From: a virus
Virus record (IMG/VR): IMGVR_UViG_3300002225_000012
Location: 1-25,474 of that record
Direction: 5' to 3' (one strand)
Length of the DNA: 25,474 nt
Under the pieces are notes generated by a model. The model did not search any database and was not told the DNA's origin. It was given only the letters and a program-made list of their open reading frames with translations. Below, piece by piece: positions 11,920-19,425 of this stretch. Every line of letters starts with the position of its first letter. The stretch's first letter is position 1. The position numbers and the translations under genes are program-made.

Positions 11920-12717
11920 ATGACTGAAGAGAACGCTGAACATGTTGAACCGATTTCTGAACTTGACCAAAAAATCAAAGATGCGATCGCAGATACTGAA
12001 GAGGAATCAGCCCCTCACTTGGAACAGGCCCCAGAAGCTGAAAAGCTCAAAGAGCCAGCAGAAGAACCAGAGCCAGAACCTAAAGGCACCGGATTCCAAA
12101 AGCGAATAAACAAGGTTACAGCAGATAAATGGGAAGCAACGCGCAGAGCAGAAGCAGCAGAGGCAAAACTAGCAGAAATGCAACAAGCCTCAACTGAGAA
12201 GCAAAATGCAGAGCCGACGCTAAAAGATTTCGACTATGACGAGCAAGCATATAATAGCGCGCTTATAGAGCATAAAGTTGATCTTCGTATTAAGGCATCA
12301 GCATCAACAAGTAAGGAAGAAGAGCGAAAACGAGATAATGAAAGACTTTTAAAGGATTTTGACAAGAAAGCGGTTAAATACGCAGAGTTAAAACCTGATT
12401 TTGCGGACGTTATTTCAAAAGTTCCAACCTTACAGCCGGCAGTCTTACAAGCTGTCATGAGCGAGCAGAATGGGCCAGAGCTAGCATACTTTTTAGGCAA
12501 TCATTTAGATATTGCCGACAGTATAGCTAACATGAACCCAGTTGCAGCAGCGGTTGAAGTAGGCAAACTTTCCATGAAATTAGCTGAACCTATTAAGATT
12601 AAACCAAGTTCAGCGCCCGAACCTATTAGCGGCTTATCTACGAGCGGGGGGCATGTGTCGTCTAGTATGGATGATGAAATGTCAATCGATGACTGGATGA
12701 AAACGTACAATAAGTAG
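11920..12717 (+). CDS. Scaffolding protein (P22 gp8-like)
   Basis: 265 residues between portal and coat, the P22 scaffold position. It is highly charged and helical: an acidic, Pro-rich N-terminus (APEAEKLKEPAEEPEPEPKG), a long coiled-coil region (RAEAAEAKLAEMQQASTEKQ) and a C-terminal end with DEMSIDDWMKTYNK. The FQKRINKVTADKWEATRRAE motif is typical of phage scaffolds of this class. It would guide prohead assembly and leave before or during packaging. The 74-base gap before ATG 11920 lacks a clear Shine-Dalgarno sequence (AGG lies about 12 bases upstream), unlike its neighbours; a TAG codon excludes an upstream in-frame start. It may be translated weakly or through leader structure. Confidence 0.85.
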   Translation: MTEENAEHVEPISELDQKIKDAIADTEEESAPHLEQAPEAEKLKEPAEEPEPEPKGTGFQKRINKVTADKWEATRRAEAAEAKLAEMQQASTEKQNAEPTLKDFDYDEQAYNSALIEHKVDLRIKASASTSKEEERKRDNERLLKDFDKKAVKYAELKPDFADVISKVPTLQPAVLQAVMSEQNGPELAYFLGNHLDIADSIANMNPVAAAVEVGKLSMKLAEPIKIKPSSAPEPISGLSTSGGHVSSSMDDEMSIDDWMKTYNK

Positions 12718-12735
12718 GGCCAAGAGGATATTATC

Positions 12736-13971
12736 ATGGCTAACAATTTCAAGAATACGAGTTTAGTTACTCGAATAGCATTAAAAGAGTTTATGAACGC
12801 GCTACAACTCGGCGCAAAAGTCGACCGTCAGTATGATAGTCAGTTTCGAAAGGTAGGCAACGCGATAAATGTTCGCAGGCCTGTAATGTTCGTATCTGAA
12901 TCCGGTGCGGCTATAGGTTCTAATAACGATGTTGAAGAGCGGGCAGCAGTATTAACCCTCGATTCGCGCGAAAAAGTCTCATTCGCTGTGTCATCTGAGG
13001 ATTTGACATTATCAGTTGAAGATTTCACGTCAAGATTTGTTCAGCCCGCCATGGCAGAGCTGGCACAGGTTGTGGAGTCGGCTATTGCTGCAAAGTATTA
13101 CCAGATTGGCAATTTCGTTGGAACAGCTGGAACAGCACCTTCAACATTCCTTGAAGTCGGTGGGGCTGCCAAAGTACTTAAGAAGCTCGGCACTCCTATG
13201 AGCTCTAGTGGTATGCGATGGTGTGCTTTCTACGATGAAGATGCAAGCTTAGCGCTGGCGGATGGGTTGAAAGCCGTCTTTCCTTCGCAGATTGCAACTA
13301 AAGCGATTGAGGAAGCAAGCATCGGCAAGTATTCAAGCTTTGATATGTACGAGAACCAATCCTTAGCACTTCATGAAGTTGGCGCACATGGCGGAACTCC
13401 ATTAATTAACGGCGCTTCACAAGATGTAACCTACGCTGCATCAGGTGACGCATGGACTCAATCGTTAATCACCGACGGCTGGACTAACTCAGTTACTGGA
13501 ATTCTAAAGCAGGGTGACGTCTTTACAATTGCAGGAGTTAATTCAGTGAACCGTAAGACTCGACAAGATACCGGAGACTTGCAAACGTTTTCTGTTCAAG
13601 CGGACGCAAATAGCGGAGCGTCAACTGGTCCAGCGACATTGACTATTTCACCACCTATGATTACATCAGGGCCATATCAAACTGTCTCAGCAGCTCCAGC
13701 GGATAACGCAGCAATTGTAGTTAAGACGGGTGTAGCAAGCTCAAGTCATAAGCAGAATTTAGCATTTCATAAGAATGCAATAACTCTGGCTATGGCTCCT
13801 CTTGACTTGCCAACAGAAGGTGCGAGCGCTTCAAGGGAGAGTTACAAAGGCCTCTCAATTAGAGCTGTAAGGCAATACAATATCAACTCAGATGAAACCA
13901 CTTACAGGTTTGATATTTTGTTCGGTGTTAAGGCTCTTAACCCTGACTTTGCAGTAAGAACAACCTCGTAA
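12736..13971 (+). CDS. Major coat protein (P22 gp5-like)
   Basis: 411 residues, near the 430 of P22 gp5. AGAGGA precedes ATG 12736. The N-terminus MANNFKNTSLVTRIALKEFM and the segments QLGAKVDRQYDSQFRKVGNA, INVRRPVMF and EDFTSRFVQPAMAELAQVV match the P22 coat family: an N-arm, an HK97-fold core and an inserted domain. The C-terminus includes NLAFHKNAITLAMAPLDLP and SIRAVRQYNINSDETTYRFD, both family landmarks. It forms the icosahedral shell together with the scaffold coded upstream. A strong intrinsic terminator follows directly, suggesting its transcript level is set separately from the tail genes. Confidence 0.95.
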   Translation: MANNFKNTSLVTRIALKEFMNALQLGAKVDRQYDSQFRKVGNAINVRRPVMFVSESGAAIGSNNDVEERAAVLTLDSREKVSFAVSSEDLTLSVEDFTSRFVQPAMAELAQVVESAIAAKYYQIGNFVGTAGTAPSTFLEVGGAAKVLKKLGTPMSSSGMRWCAFYDEDASLALADGLKAVFPSQIATKAIEEASIGKYSSFDMYENQSLALHEVGAHGGTPLINGASQDVTYAASGDAWTQSLITDGWTNSVTGILKQGDVFTIAGVNSVNRKTRQDTGDLQTFSVQADANSGASTGPATLTISPPMITSGPYQTVSAAPADNAAIVVKTGVASSSHKQNLAFHKNAITLAMAPLDLPTEGASASRESYKGLSIRAVRQYNINSDETTYRFDILFGVKALNPDFAVRTTS

Positions 13972-13979
13972 CCAACACT

Positions 13980-14003
13980 AGCCCGCCTTAATTGGCGGGT
14001 TTT
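13980..14003 (+). terminator. Intrinsic terminator after the coat gene
   Basis: CCCGCC (13982-13987) and GGCGGG (13994-13999) form a stem with a six-base TTAATT loop, extended by a G-T and an A-T pair and followed by TTTT. It starts 9 bases past the coat stop. Read-through would be needed to express gp4 onward from upstream promoters. Confidence 0.85.
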
Positions 14004-14023
14004 AACTTATATATGGTGCATGT

Positions 14024-14170
14024 GTGACTAAATCATTTAAAATGTGGGTTTACCACAAAGACAGCCAAGCAAAGATAATAGACTCAGAATATTATGAAGA
14101 AGCTAAAGAAGGCGGATGGGAGGATTCGCCGGCAAAGCTCAAACAGCAAAAGAAACAGCAAAAGAAATGA
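14024..14170 (+). CDS. Small head-region protein with WEDSPAKL motif (48 aa)
   Basis: GTG 14024 (GGTG five bases upstream) or ATG 14042 gives 48 or 42 residues. The body reads MWVYHKDSQAKIIDSEYYEE, then AKEGGWEDSPAKL and a Lys/Gln tail. The pattern W-x-YHKD-x-x-AKI-x-D-x-x-x-Y...GW-x-DSPAK recurs in small proteins coded beside head-completion genes of many phages; function unknown. Its stop overlaps the next start (ATGA at 14167). The next protein repeats the same motif (YSQDKAPIIVDENQSIEGWE, DSP), so the pair looks like a tandem duplication. Confidence 0.65.
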   Translation: MTKSFKMWVYHKDSQAKIIDSEYYEEAKEGGWEDSPAKLKQQKKQQKK

Positions 14171-14511
14171 GGCGTAAATATTTATATTCCCAAGACAAAG
14201 CTCCTATAATTGTTGATGAAAACCAGTCAATTGAGGGGTGGGAAGATTCGCCGTTGCCCTTTGTCAAAACGACTGATTTTAATGTGGATCCAAAAGACGA
14301 TATCAAGGTCCAGTGTCTTGGCGAGTCAATAATGGGTGTTGTCGACTATTGTAACGGAATACTCAATCTAGAATTAATGGATATTAGAGAGTTAAGAAGT
14401 TTCACAAGTAGACACTTATCAAACATAAAGGCTAGGTCTAAAAAGGCATTGATAGCAAAAATCGAGGCGCAAAATGGCAACAGCAGCAGACATCATCAAG
14501 GGGGCGCTTAG
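14167..14511 (+). CDS. Head-region protein with WEDSP motif and SAP-like C-terminus
   Basis: ATG 14167, overlapping the previous stop, is preferred over the longer 14116 start, which lies inside the preceding ORF. The product is 114 residues. Residues 5-32 (YLYSQDKAPIIVDENQSIEG, then WEDSP) repeat the motif of the gene before it. Residues about 75-110 (LELMDIRELRSFTSRHLSNI, then KARSKKALIAKIEAQ) form two helices resembling a SAP/HeH-type fold found in small phage head proteins. It overlaps gp4 by 38 bases. Position between coat and gp4 suggests a head-completion or packaging accessory role, inferred from context. Confidence 0.65.
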   Translation: MRRKYLYSQDKAPIIVDENQSIEGWEDSPLPFVKTTDFNVDPKDDIKVQCLGESIMGVVDYCNGILNLELMDIRELRSFTSRHLSNIKARSKKALIAKIEAQNGNSSRHHQGGA

Positions 14512-14911
14512 GCGGCTTCAAATTATAGGCTCTGAAACGCCAATAGAGTACGACGAAATAAAGGACGGTTTAGAAGATTTAAACGACTGGGCTATAGGTA
14601 TAGAGCATGGGAAAATAGCGTTAGGTTTCGCCCCTGTAAACTTATCATCTGACATTGTCAACATTCCAAGAGAGGCGGTAGGAATGTACAAAGACAACCT
14701 CGCTATATATGTGGCTGGGCAGTATGGAGCGCCTATTCCTCAGTCACTAATAAAGTCGGCTGGCGATTCAATGTCGCTTGTTTTAAATATGTTTCAAGGT
14801 AATATTTCAGTAGACTATCCAGATTCATTGCCAATCGGTAGCGGGAGCGAGTGCGACTTCCTCATAGAAGATCAAAGGTTCTTCAACAATAATGGCGAGA
14901 GTAACTTCTAA
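14474..14911 (+). CDS. P22 gp4-like tail accessory factor
   Basis: 145 residues. MATAADIIKGALRRLQIIGS, then TPIEYDEIKDGLEDLNDWAI, is the family's N-terminal helical pair. LSSDIVNIPREAVGMYKDNL followed by AIYVAGQYG is the second conserved block. This is the plan of P22 gp4, which joins the portal ring and starts the tail; P22 gp4 (166 aa) also has muralytic activity, which I do not claim here. The start lies 38 bases inside the previous gene and the stop overlaps the gp10-like start (TAATG). Gene order coat, gp4, gp10 is as in P22. Confidence 0.9.
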   Translation: MATAADIIKGALRRLQIIGSETPIEYDEIKDGLEDLNDWAIGIEHGKIALGFAPVNLSSDIVNIPREAVGMYKDNLAIYVAGQYGAPIPQSLIKSAGDSMSLVLNMFQGNISVDYPDSLPIGSGSECDFLIEDQRFFNNNGESNF

Positions 14912-16347
14912 TGCCATTGGTGAATTTGCCAATCGGGGGGGGGTTCTATCAATCAGAATCGCTGCCAATATCCGCACAGCGCTGCATTAATCTAATGCCG
15001 ACAATATTGCAAACCCCTAACGCCGAGAATCAAACAGCCCTATTTAATACGCTTGGACAGTCTCTATTTATTGGGATAAGTGGTGGCGGGCGAGGGTTTC
15101 ACGCAATGAATGGCGTAGGGTATGCGGTTGTTGGCAACGCTCTTTATAAAATAACTAGTGATAATTTGCATTTAAACATAGGCAACGTCGCTGGGGTAGG
15201 ACCTGTTTCTATGGCTGACAACGGTAGCAAGCTTGTAATCGTCGCACCTAATTTAAAGTCTTATGTATATGACGGGAGTACTACAGTAGAAATAACAAAT
15301 GTAAGCTTTAGAAAATCGGATACTGTGTCATTCAAAGACGGGTACTTTATATTCACAGCAAGCGATGGTAGTGTATTTTTCAATTCCGCGCTAAATGACC
15401 CGCTAACATACAACGGGTTAGATTTTGGCACAGCAGAAATGGATCCAGACAAAATTAAGTCTAGCATAGTAATACATAACGAATTATTCATTATCGGCGA
15501 GGAAACAATAGAGCTTTTCCAAAATGTTGGAGGCTCTGACTTTCCGTTCCAAAGAATACAAGGAGCAAACATTCAGAAGGGCTCACACGCCACCTTTGGA
15601 GTGGTTGCTCTAGATGAGACGTTTGCATTTATTGGCGGAGGAGCGAACGAAAAGACAGGTATTTATCAAGTGTCTAACAGTATTTCGGCGTCAAAAATAA
15701 GCACTTCGGCAATCGATAATGAAATACAGAAATTTACAAAGTTAGAAACATCCAATAGCTTGGCTATGACTTACTTTGATAGAGGGAATCAGATAGCCGT
15801 CTTTACATTCGAGTCAACAAGAATACCAAGTAGAAGCTTCGCTTATAATGCAACAGCATCAAAAATGGCGGGCTATCCTATATGGTTTGAATATCAATCA
15901 GGAGTCGTGAACAATAGATGGAATATTAACGCAATCGCCGTGTTGTTTGGGAAGATACTAGCTATGACAATAGGCGGAGATATTGTTGAATTAGATAAAG
16001 AGACATATACAGATTTAGGCTCAGTCATAAAGAAACAGTTTACAACAGCGCCATTCACAAACCAATACAAGCCAGTTTTTGTGCATAATGTGTTATTATG
16101 GATGGAAGTTGGCTTGAATGGCAACCCAGTTGTTTTGATGGACTACTCAGATGATGGCAGGGCTTTTAAAAATCCTAGAACAAGAAATATAGGTTCTATT
16201 GGGGAATATGGGCACCAAGTGGAGTGGAGAAGAAATGGCAGAACTCCTTCATTTAGAGTGCATAGGTTTACTATGACAGATTCAGCAAAAACGGTTATTA
16301 GAAGATTGCAAGCCAACGTACATGGGAGTGGACCAGATGGCGGATAA
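14911..16347 (+). CDS. P22 gp10-like packaged DNA stabilisation protein
   Basis: 478 residues, close to P22 gp10 (472). MPLVNLPIGGGFYQSESLPI, then SAQRCINLMPTILQTPNAEN, SGGGRGFHAMNGVGYAVVGN, ALYKI and DNGSKLVIV follow the gp10 pattern of a beta-propeller tail factor. The C-terminal half (YPIWFEYQSGVVNNRWNINA, YKPVFVHNVLLWMEVGLNG, MDYSDDGRAFKNPRTRNIG) is also typical. It closes the head beneath gp4 and receives the tail needle. Codons 8-11 (positions 14932-14943) contain a run of nine G (14935-14943), a slippery tract near the start of an essential gene. It overlaps the next gene by 11 bases. Confidence 0.93.
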   Translation: MPLVNLPIGGGFYQSESLPISAQRCINLMPTILQTPNAENQTALFNTLGQSLFIGISGGGRGFHAMNGVGYAVVGNALYKITSDNLHLNIGNVAGVGPVSMADNGSKLVIVAPNLKSYVYDGSTTVEITNVSFRKSDTVSFKDGYFIFTASDGSVFFNSALNDPLTYNGLDFGTAEMDPDKIKSSIVIHNELFIIGEETIELFQNVGGSDFPFQRIQGANIQKGSHATFGVVALDETFAFIGGGANEKTGIYQVSNSISASKISTSAIDNEIQKFTKLETSNSLAMTYFDRGNQIAVFTFESTRIPSRSFAYNATASKMAGYPIWFEYQSGVVNNRWNINAIAVLFGKILAMTIGGDIVELDKETYTDLGSVIKKQFTTAPFTNQYKPVFVHNVLLWMEVGLNGNPVVLMDYSDDGRAFKNPRTRNIGSIGEYGHQVEWRRNGRTPSFRVHRFTMTDSAKTVIRRLQANVHGSGPDGG

Positions 16348-16606
16348 ATTGGTGCCACTTAATGAGCAGGAGCGAATTTTTGATAGAAACGGCTTGGGGA
16401 CGAGGCGGTTTAACGCATATATCAGACAAATAAGCAGGCGAGTAAACGAAACATCATCGGAATTAGATACGTCGATACAAGTTGACGCACTGTCGTTAAT
16501 AGCAGACATAAATAACCGGCTTGGCTCTGGTGACGCTCTTACTTGGGATTGTGATAGCTTCACTTGGGATAGTGATAATTTTACCTTCGATATGGATGAA
16601 GCATAA
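16337..16606 (+). CDS. Small tail-region protein at gp26 position (89 aa)
   Basis: ATG 16337 is chosen because GGGAG (16324-16328) lies 8 bases upstream; ATG 16322 is in frame but has no ribosome site. The product begins MADKLVPLNEQERIFDRNGL and continues GTRRFNAYIRQISRRVNETS. It ends with paired Trp/Phe-Asp repeats (TWDCDSFTWDSDNFTFDMDE). The ending resembles the LTWD-x-x-F-x-VDS-x-x-F-x-x-DxDEA motif of small tail proteins coded just before fibre genes. It occupies the P22 tail-needle (gp26) position but is far shorter than the 233-residue gp26, so it is more likely an adaptor. It joins the next gene with no gap. Confidence 0.65.
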   Translation: MADKLVPLNEQERIFDRNGLGTRRFNAYIRQISRRVNETSSELDTSIQVDALSLIADINNRLGSGDALTWDCDSFTWDSDNFTFDMDEA

Positions 16607-17890
16607 ATGGCACAGCAACTATTAAATACTGGAACGGTCGCAAATGATGGGACGGGTACCACTTGGAAAGCTGGCGGCGACATAATAAATGAAAACTTTA
16701 CGGAGTTGTATGCTTCTAACAATGCTAATAACATTTCAATATCCCAAGAATCTGACTTTCCGAATCAGGATAGCGGGTTAATTTATCTTGACCTAGGCAA
16801 TGTTTATACGATAATTTCATCGTTTTCAACTGCTAAAACTATCGTATTTCAAGGGGGCACGCTCAATGGTCAAGGAAAAAACTCTGGGATAACGCTTACA
16901 TATTCTGGCTCTGGGCAACAATTCTCAGCCATAGATTTTGATATGAGAGTATCAAACCTCGCATTCGCAGCAGCATCAGGGGAGCACTTTTCATTCACAA
17001 GCACTAGTGGTAACGCTTTCGCTTTAGAGGCTTGTACTTCTTCTGCGTCAACGGGTCAAGGCTCTATATCTGGTGCTAGAACCATAAACATATTAACATA
17101 TACGCTGAACGCTTCGACTGCGACAACTGGATTTGTTTTTGCTGGAACAGGTGGAGTGCTGCTACTAAGTACAAGCGCTGTCATAGCTGCAAGCTCTGGC
17201 TTTGTTTCATTCGATTTAGGGAGCGCTGTGTTTACAGGGGTGAGAATAGAGCAGTTTTTCCAAAACACATCAACATTTGGTAATGACACGGCATCAGTGG
17301 CCATTTCAGGCTTGGCAAGTAGTGGCAATGTTGCTGCAGATAGTTTAATGACAGTTGACTCGTGCAACTTTGTAGGATTAACCTCTCCTTTCACGAATAT
17401 ATCACCTAGCGACATACGATGGGAGTTTATGAATTCACCACCTTTCGAGAACTCATCAAAGGAGGCTGATAGTTTTTTGACGGCTTCGAGTACTGTAGTT
17501 ATAGCGTCTACTGGAACCTTTGTTCAAGTTGCAAGCACTAATTGGATTTCAGATATTAGCGAACGATTCTCGACGACGACTTCTGGAGTTATTACATTCA
17601 TAGGCGAAAGGAGCTCTAAATTTCTAGTCACTATGACGTCAACAGTTGAGAAAGTCGGCGGCGGTTCAGACGAGATAGAGTCAGCCATATCATTAAACTC
17701 TGTTACTACTGGGAATAGTTTCTCTAAATCTGGCGCTGTAACTCAAAATGCAGATCCTACAAGTCTAACTTCTATACGATTAGTTACACTATCAAAAAAT
17801 GACACGATAAGCAGTTATGTTGCAAATAACACAAGCACGGCTAATATTACGGTGTCGAAGTCTAACATATCAATAATCGAGGTTAGATGA
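16607..17890 (+). CDS. Beta-rich tail fibre/needle-like structural protein
   Basis: 427 residues. The N-terminus QLLNTGTVANDGTGTTWKAG, then GDIINENFTELYA, is a common virion-attachment motif of phage tail appendages. Residues about 50-290 are rich in Ser, Thr, Gly and Asn with strands every 20-25 residues (IDFDMRVSNLAFAA, RTINILTYTLNAST), consistent with a beta-helix. The C-terminal 110 residues (FIGERSSKFLVTMTSTVEKV, SIRLVTLSKNDTISSYVANN, ISIIEVR) look like a jelly-roll trimerisation or receptor-binding domain. It lies where P22 has its tail needle, so it may be a needle with a receptor-binding knob or a second fibre. No enzymatic residues are evident. The stop overlaps the next start. Confidence 0.7.
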   Translation: MAQQLLNTGTVANDGTGTTWKAGGDIINENFTELYASNNANNISISQESDFPNQDSGLIYLDLGNVYTIISSFSTAKTIVFQGGTLNGQGKNSGITLTYSGSGQQFSAIDFDMRVSNLAFAAASGEHFSFTSTSGNAFALEACTSSASTGQGSISGARTINILTYTLNASTATTGFVFAGTGGVLLLSTSAVIAASSGFVSFDLGSAVFTGVRIEQFFQNTSTFGNDTASVAISGLASSGNVAADSLMTVDSCNFVGLTSPFTNISPSDIRWEFMNSPPFENSSKEADSFLTASSTVVIASTGTFVQVASTNWISDISERFSTTTSGVITFIGERSSKFLVTMTSTVEKVGGGSDEIESAISLNSVTTGNSFSKSGAVTQNADPTSLTSIRLVTLSKNDTISSYVANNTSTANITVSKSNISIIEVR

Positions 17891-18225
17891 TGGCTACTAA
17901 TAAGGTTCTGATAAATTCAATACAGAACACGGTCGGTGGGGCCATACAAAACTTCTATCAATCCCCGCCGTCTGGCAACGGCACGCTAATATCAGCATTC
18001 ACAGCAACAAACAACACTGGCGCTAATAGAACCTATAGAGCTTACATATATGACTCAACTGGAAGCTTGTTAGAGGCTGTAATTCCTCTGAAAATAGTGG
18101 TACGAAACAGATTTGACTTAGGTTCAGCAATTGTTAACCACCTTATACCGTCAGGTGGCAGTTTAAGAATTGAGTCAGACTTAGAAGATAGTATTGTTTT
18201 TAGAGTTTCAGGTAAAGAACTTTGA
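17887..18225 (+). CDS. Small beta-sandwich virion protein (112 aa)
   Basis: Starts at the overlapping ATG 17887 or at 17890. 112 residues: INSIQNTVGGAIQNFYQSPP, ISAFTATNNTGANRTYRAYI, YDSTGSL, LGSAIVNHLIPSGGSLRIES and VFRVSGKEL. This reads as a small all-beta domain; similar short proteins with NNT-x-x-N-x-TY-x-AYI and GG-x-L-x-x-x-x are found near tail fibres in marine phages, with no assigned role. It sits in the tail operon between the beta-rich fibre and the gp14-like gene, and the stop overlaps the TTG start of the latter. Probably a decoration or tail component. Confidence 0.65.
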   Translation: MMATNKVLINSIQNTVGGAIQNFYQSPPSGNGTLISAFTATNNTGANRTYRAYIYDSTGSLLEAVIPLKIVVRNRFDLGSAIVNHLIPSGGSLRIESDLEDSIVFRVSGKEL

Positions 18226-18641
18226 TAGTAAAAAGAGCAAATGCTGAAGATGTGGGAAAAATCATTTTTGATAAAGATATTATTGCCTTATTAGAAGACG
18301 ACGATAATAAAATAACAGAGGTTCCAAAGGGCGCGCAATATATAGGGTGCTATGTCAACAACGAAATTAAAGGTTTTGTGATGTATGAGTGGAATAATAA
18401 TCTTTATTACACCCATATCTGTATGCTTAAAGGCTATAGAGGCGTTATGTCTTTAAATTTTGCCAGAAAAGCGTTAGAATTTAGAGAGTGTAACGTTTTA
18501 TATACGAACGTAGACGAGAGCTTAAGGCATGTTTGTTGTTTTGCTGTGAATTTCGGGTTTAAATTATGGTTAACGCAAAAGGGAGTCATAAAGAAGGATG
18601 GAAAGAAATTAGATTTAAGAACTTATCGGCTAGAGGTTTAA
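18222..18641 (+). CDS. P22 gp14-like head assembly protein (DUF2824, GNAT-like)
   Basis: TTG 18222 overlaps the previous stop, giving 139 residues. MIVKRANAEDVGKIIFDKDI, then YIGCYVNNEIKGFVMYEWNN, LYYTHICMLKGYRG, FARKALEFRECNVLYTNVDE, HVCCFAVNFGFKLWLTQKG and a final LDLRTYRLEV give the strand-helix order of a GNAT acetyltransferase fold. The usual acetyl-CoA loop R-x-x-G-x-G/A is reduced to KGYRGVM, so catalysis is doubtful. P22 gp14, found at the same position before the ejection genes, belongs to the DUF2824 family with this fold. A role in preparing or incorporating ejection proteins is inferred from that parallel. Confidence 0.75.
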   Translation: MIVKRANAEDVGKIIFDKDIIALLEDDDNKITEVPKGAQYIGCYVNNEIKGFVMYEWNNNLYYTHICMLKGYRGVMSLNFARKALEFRECNVLYTNVDESLRHVCCFAVNFGFKLWLTQKGVIKKDGKKLDLRTYRLEV

Positions 18642-18642
18642 A

Positions 18643-19425
18643 ATGGGTATAGCATCAGGATATATAAGCTCAAAGGCATCAAAAAAAGCAGCAAAAATAC
18701 AATCAGATTCTGCGTCAGAAGGGATTGAAGCTCAAAGAGAGCAATTTAATCAAATATTAGAGCTTTTAGGCCCATCAATTGAAGGTGGAGACTTAGCGAG
18801 AGAGCAGCAGTTGGGAATGTTAGGGCTTAGAGGCCCAGAGGCGCAGGCCGCTGCGATGAAGTCGTTTTCAGAATCCCCAAGCCAGAAATTCATTAGAGAG
18901 AGACAGCAGCGGGCACTATTGAGGAATAGTGCGGCCATTGGTGGCCTTGGTGGCGGCAACATTAGAACAGCGCTACAAGAGCAGGCGGCTGGCTTTGCAT
19001 CACAAGATTTCAATAACGCGTTTAATCGATTATCATCAATATCTGGTGCGGGGCAGGCAGCGGCAGGCAATATAGGGCAATTCGGTCAACAGTCCGTTGG
19101 GAACATATCTAACCTATTGCAGCAGTCAGGGCAGGCGCAGGCGGCTGGTCATTTTGGGACTGCCGAAGCGGCCACGAACGCTAGCAATACTTTTATGCAA
19201 GGGTTGGGGACGTATCTTAAGTTCTCAGATTCAAGGCTTAAGAAAAATTTAAACAAAATAGGAAAGATTGGGGTTTTAAATGTGTATGAGTGGATTTGGA
19301 AAGATACAGGATTGAGCGATACAGGGTTCATAGCTCAAGAGGTTAAAGAATCATTTCCTGATTTAGTGAGTAAAGTTGGGGATTATCTAGCGGTTGATTA
19401 TAACAAAGTATTGGAGGCTGTATAA
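18643..19425 (+). CDS. Ejection protein (gp7-like) with S74-like C-terminal domain
   Basis: 260 residues. The N-terminal part is helical and Ala/Gln/Gly-rich (SKASKKAAKIQSDSASEGIE, then GIEAQREQFNQILELLG), typical of P22 gp7-type DNA-transfer proteins. LGGGNIRTALQEQAAGFASQ and the repeated GQ/AG segments fit a protein that crosses membranes. Residues about 195-260 (FSDSRLKKNLNKIGKIGVLN, DTGFIAQEVKESFPDLVSKV, GDYLAVDYNKVLEAV) match a short Peptidase_S74/intramolecular-chaperone motif (SD-x-RLKKNI...AQEV...YL-VDY). Full S74 domains self-cleave with Ser-Lys; this short version may only assist folding. The stop overlaps the next start. Confidence 0.75.
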   Translation: MGIASGYISSKASKKAAKIQSDSASEGIEAQREQFNQILELLGPSIEGGDLAREQQLGMLGLRGPEAQAAAMKSFSESPSQKFIRERQQRALLRNSAAIGGLGGGNIRTALQEQAAGFASQDFNNAFNRLSSISGAGQAAAGNIGQFGQQSVGNISNLLQQSGQAQAAGHFGTAEAATNASNTFMQGLGTYLKFSDSRLKKNLNKIGKIGVLNVYEWIWKDTGLSDTGFIAQEVKESFPDLVSKVGDYLAVDYNKVLEAV

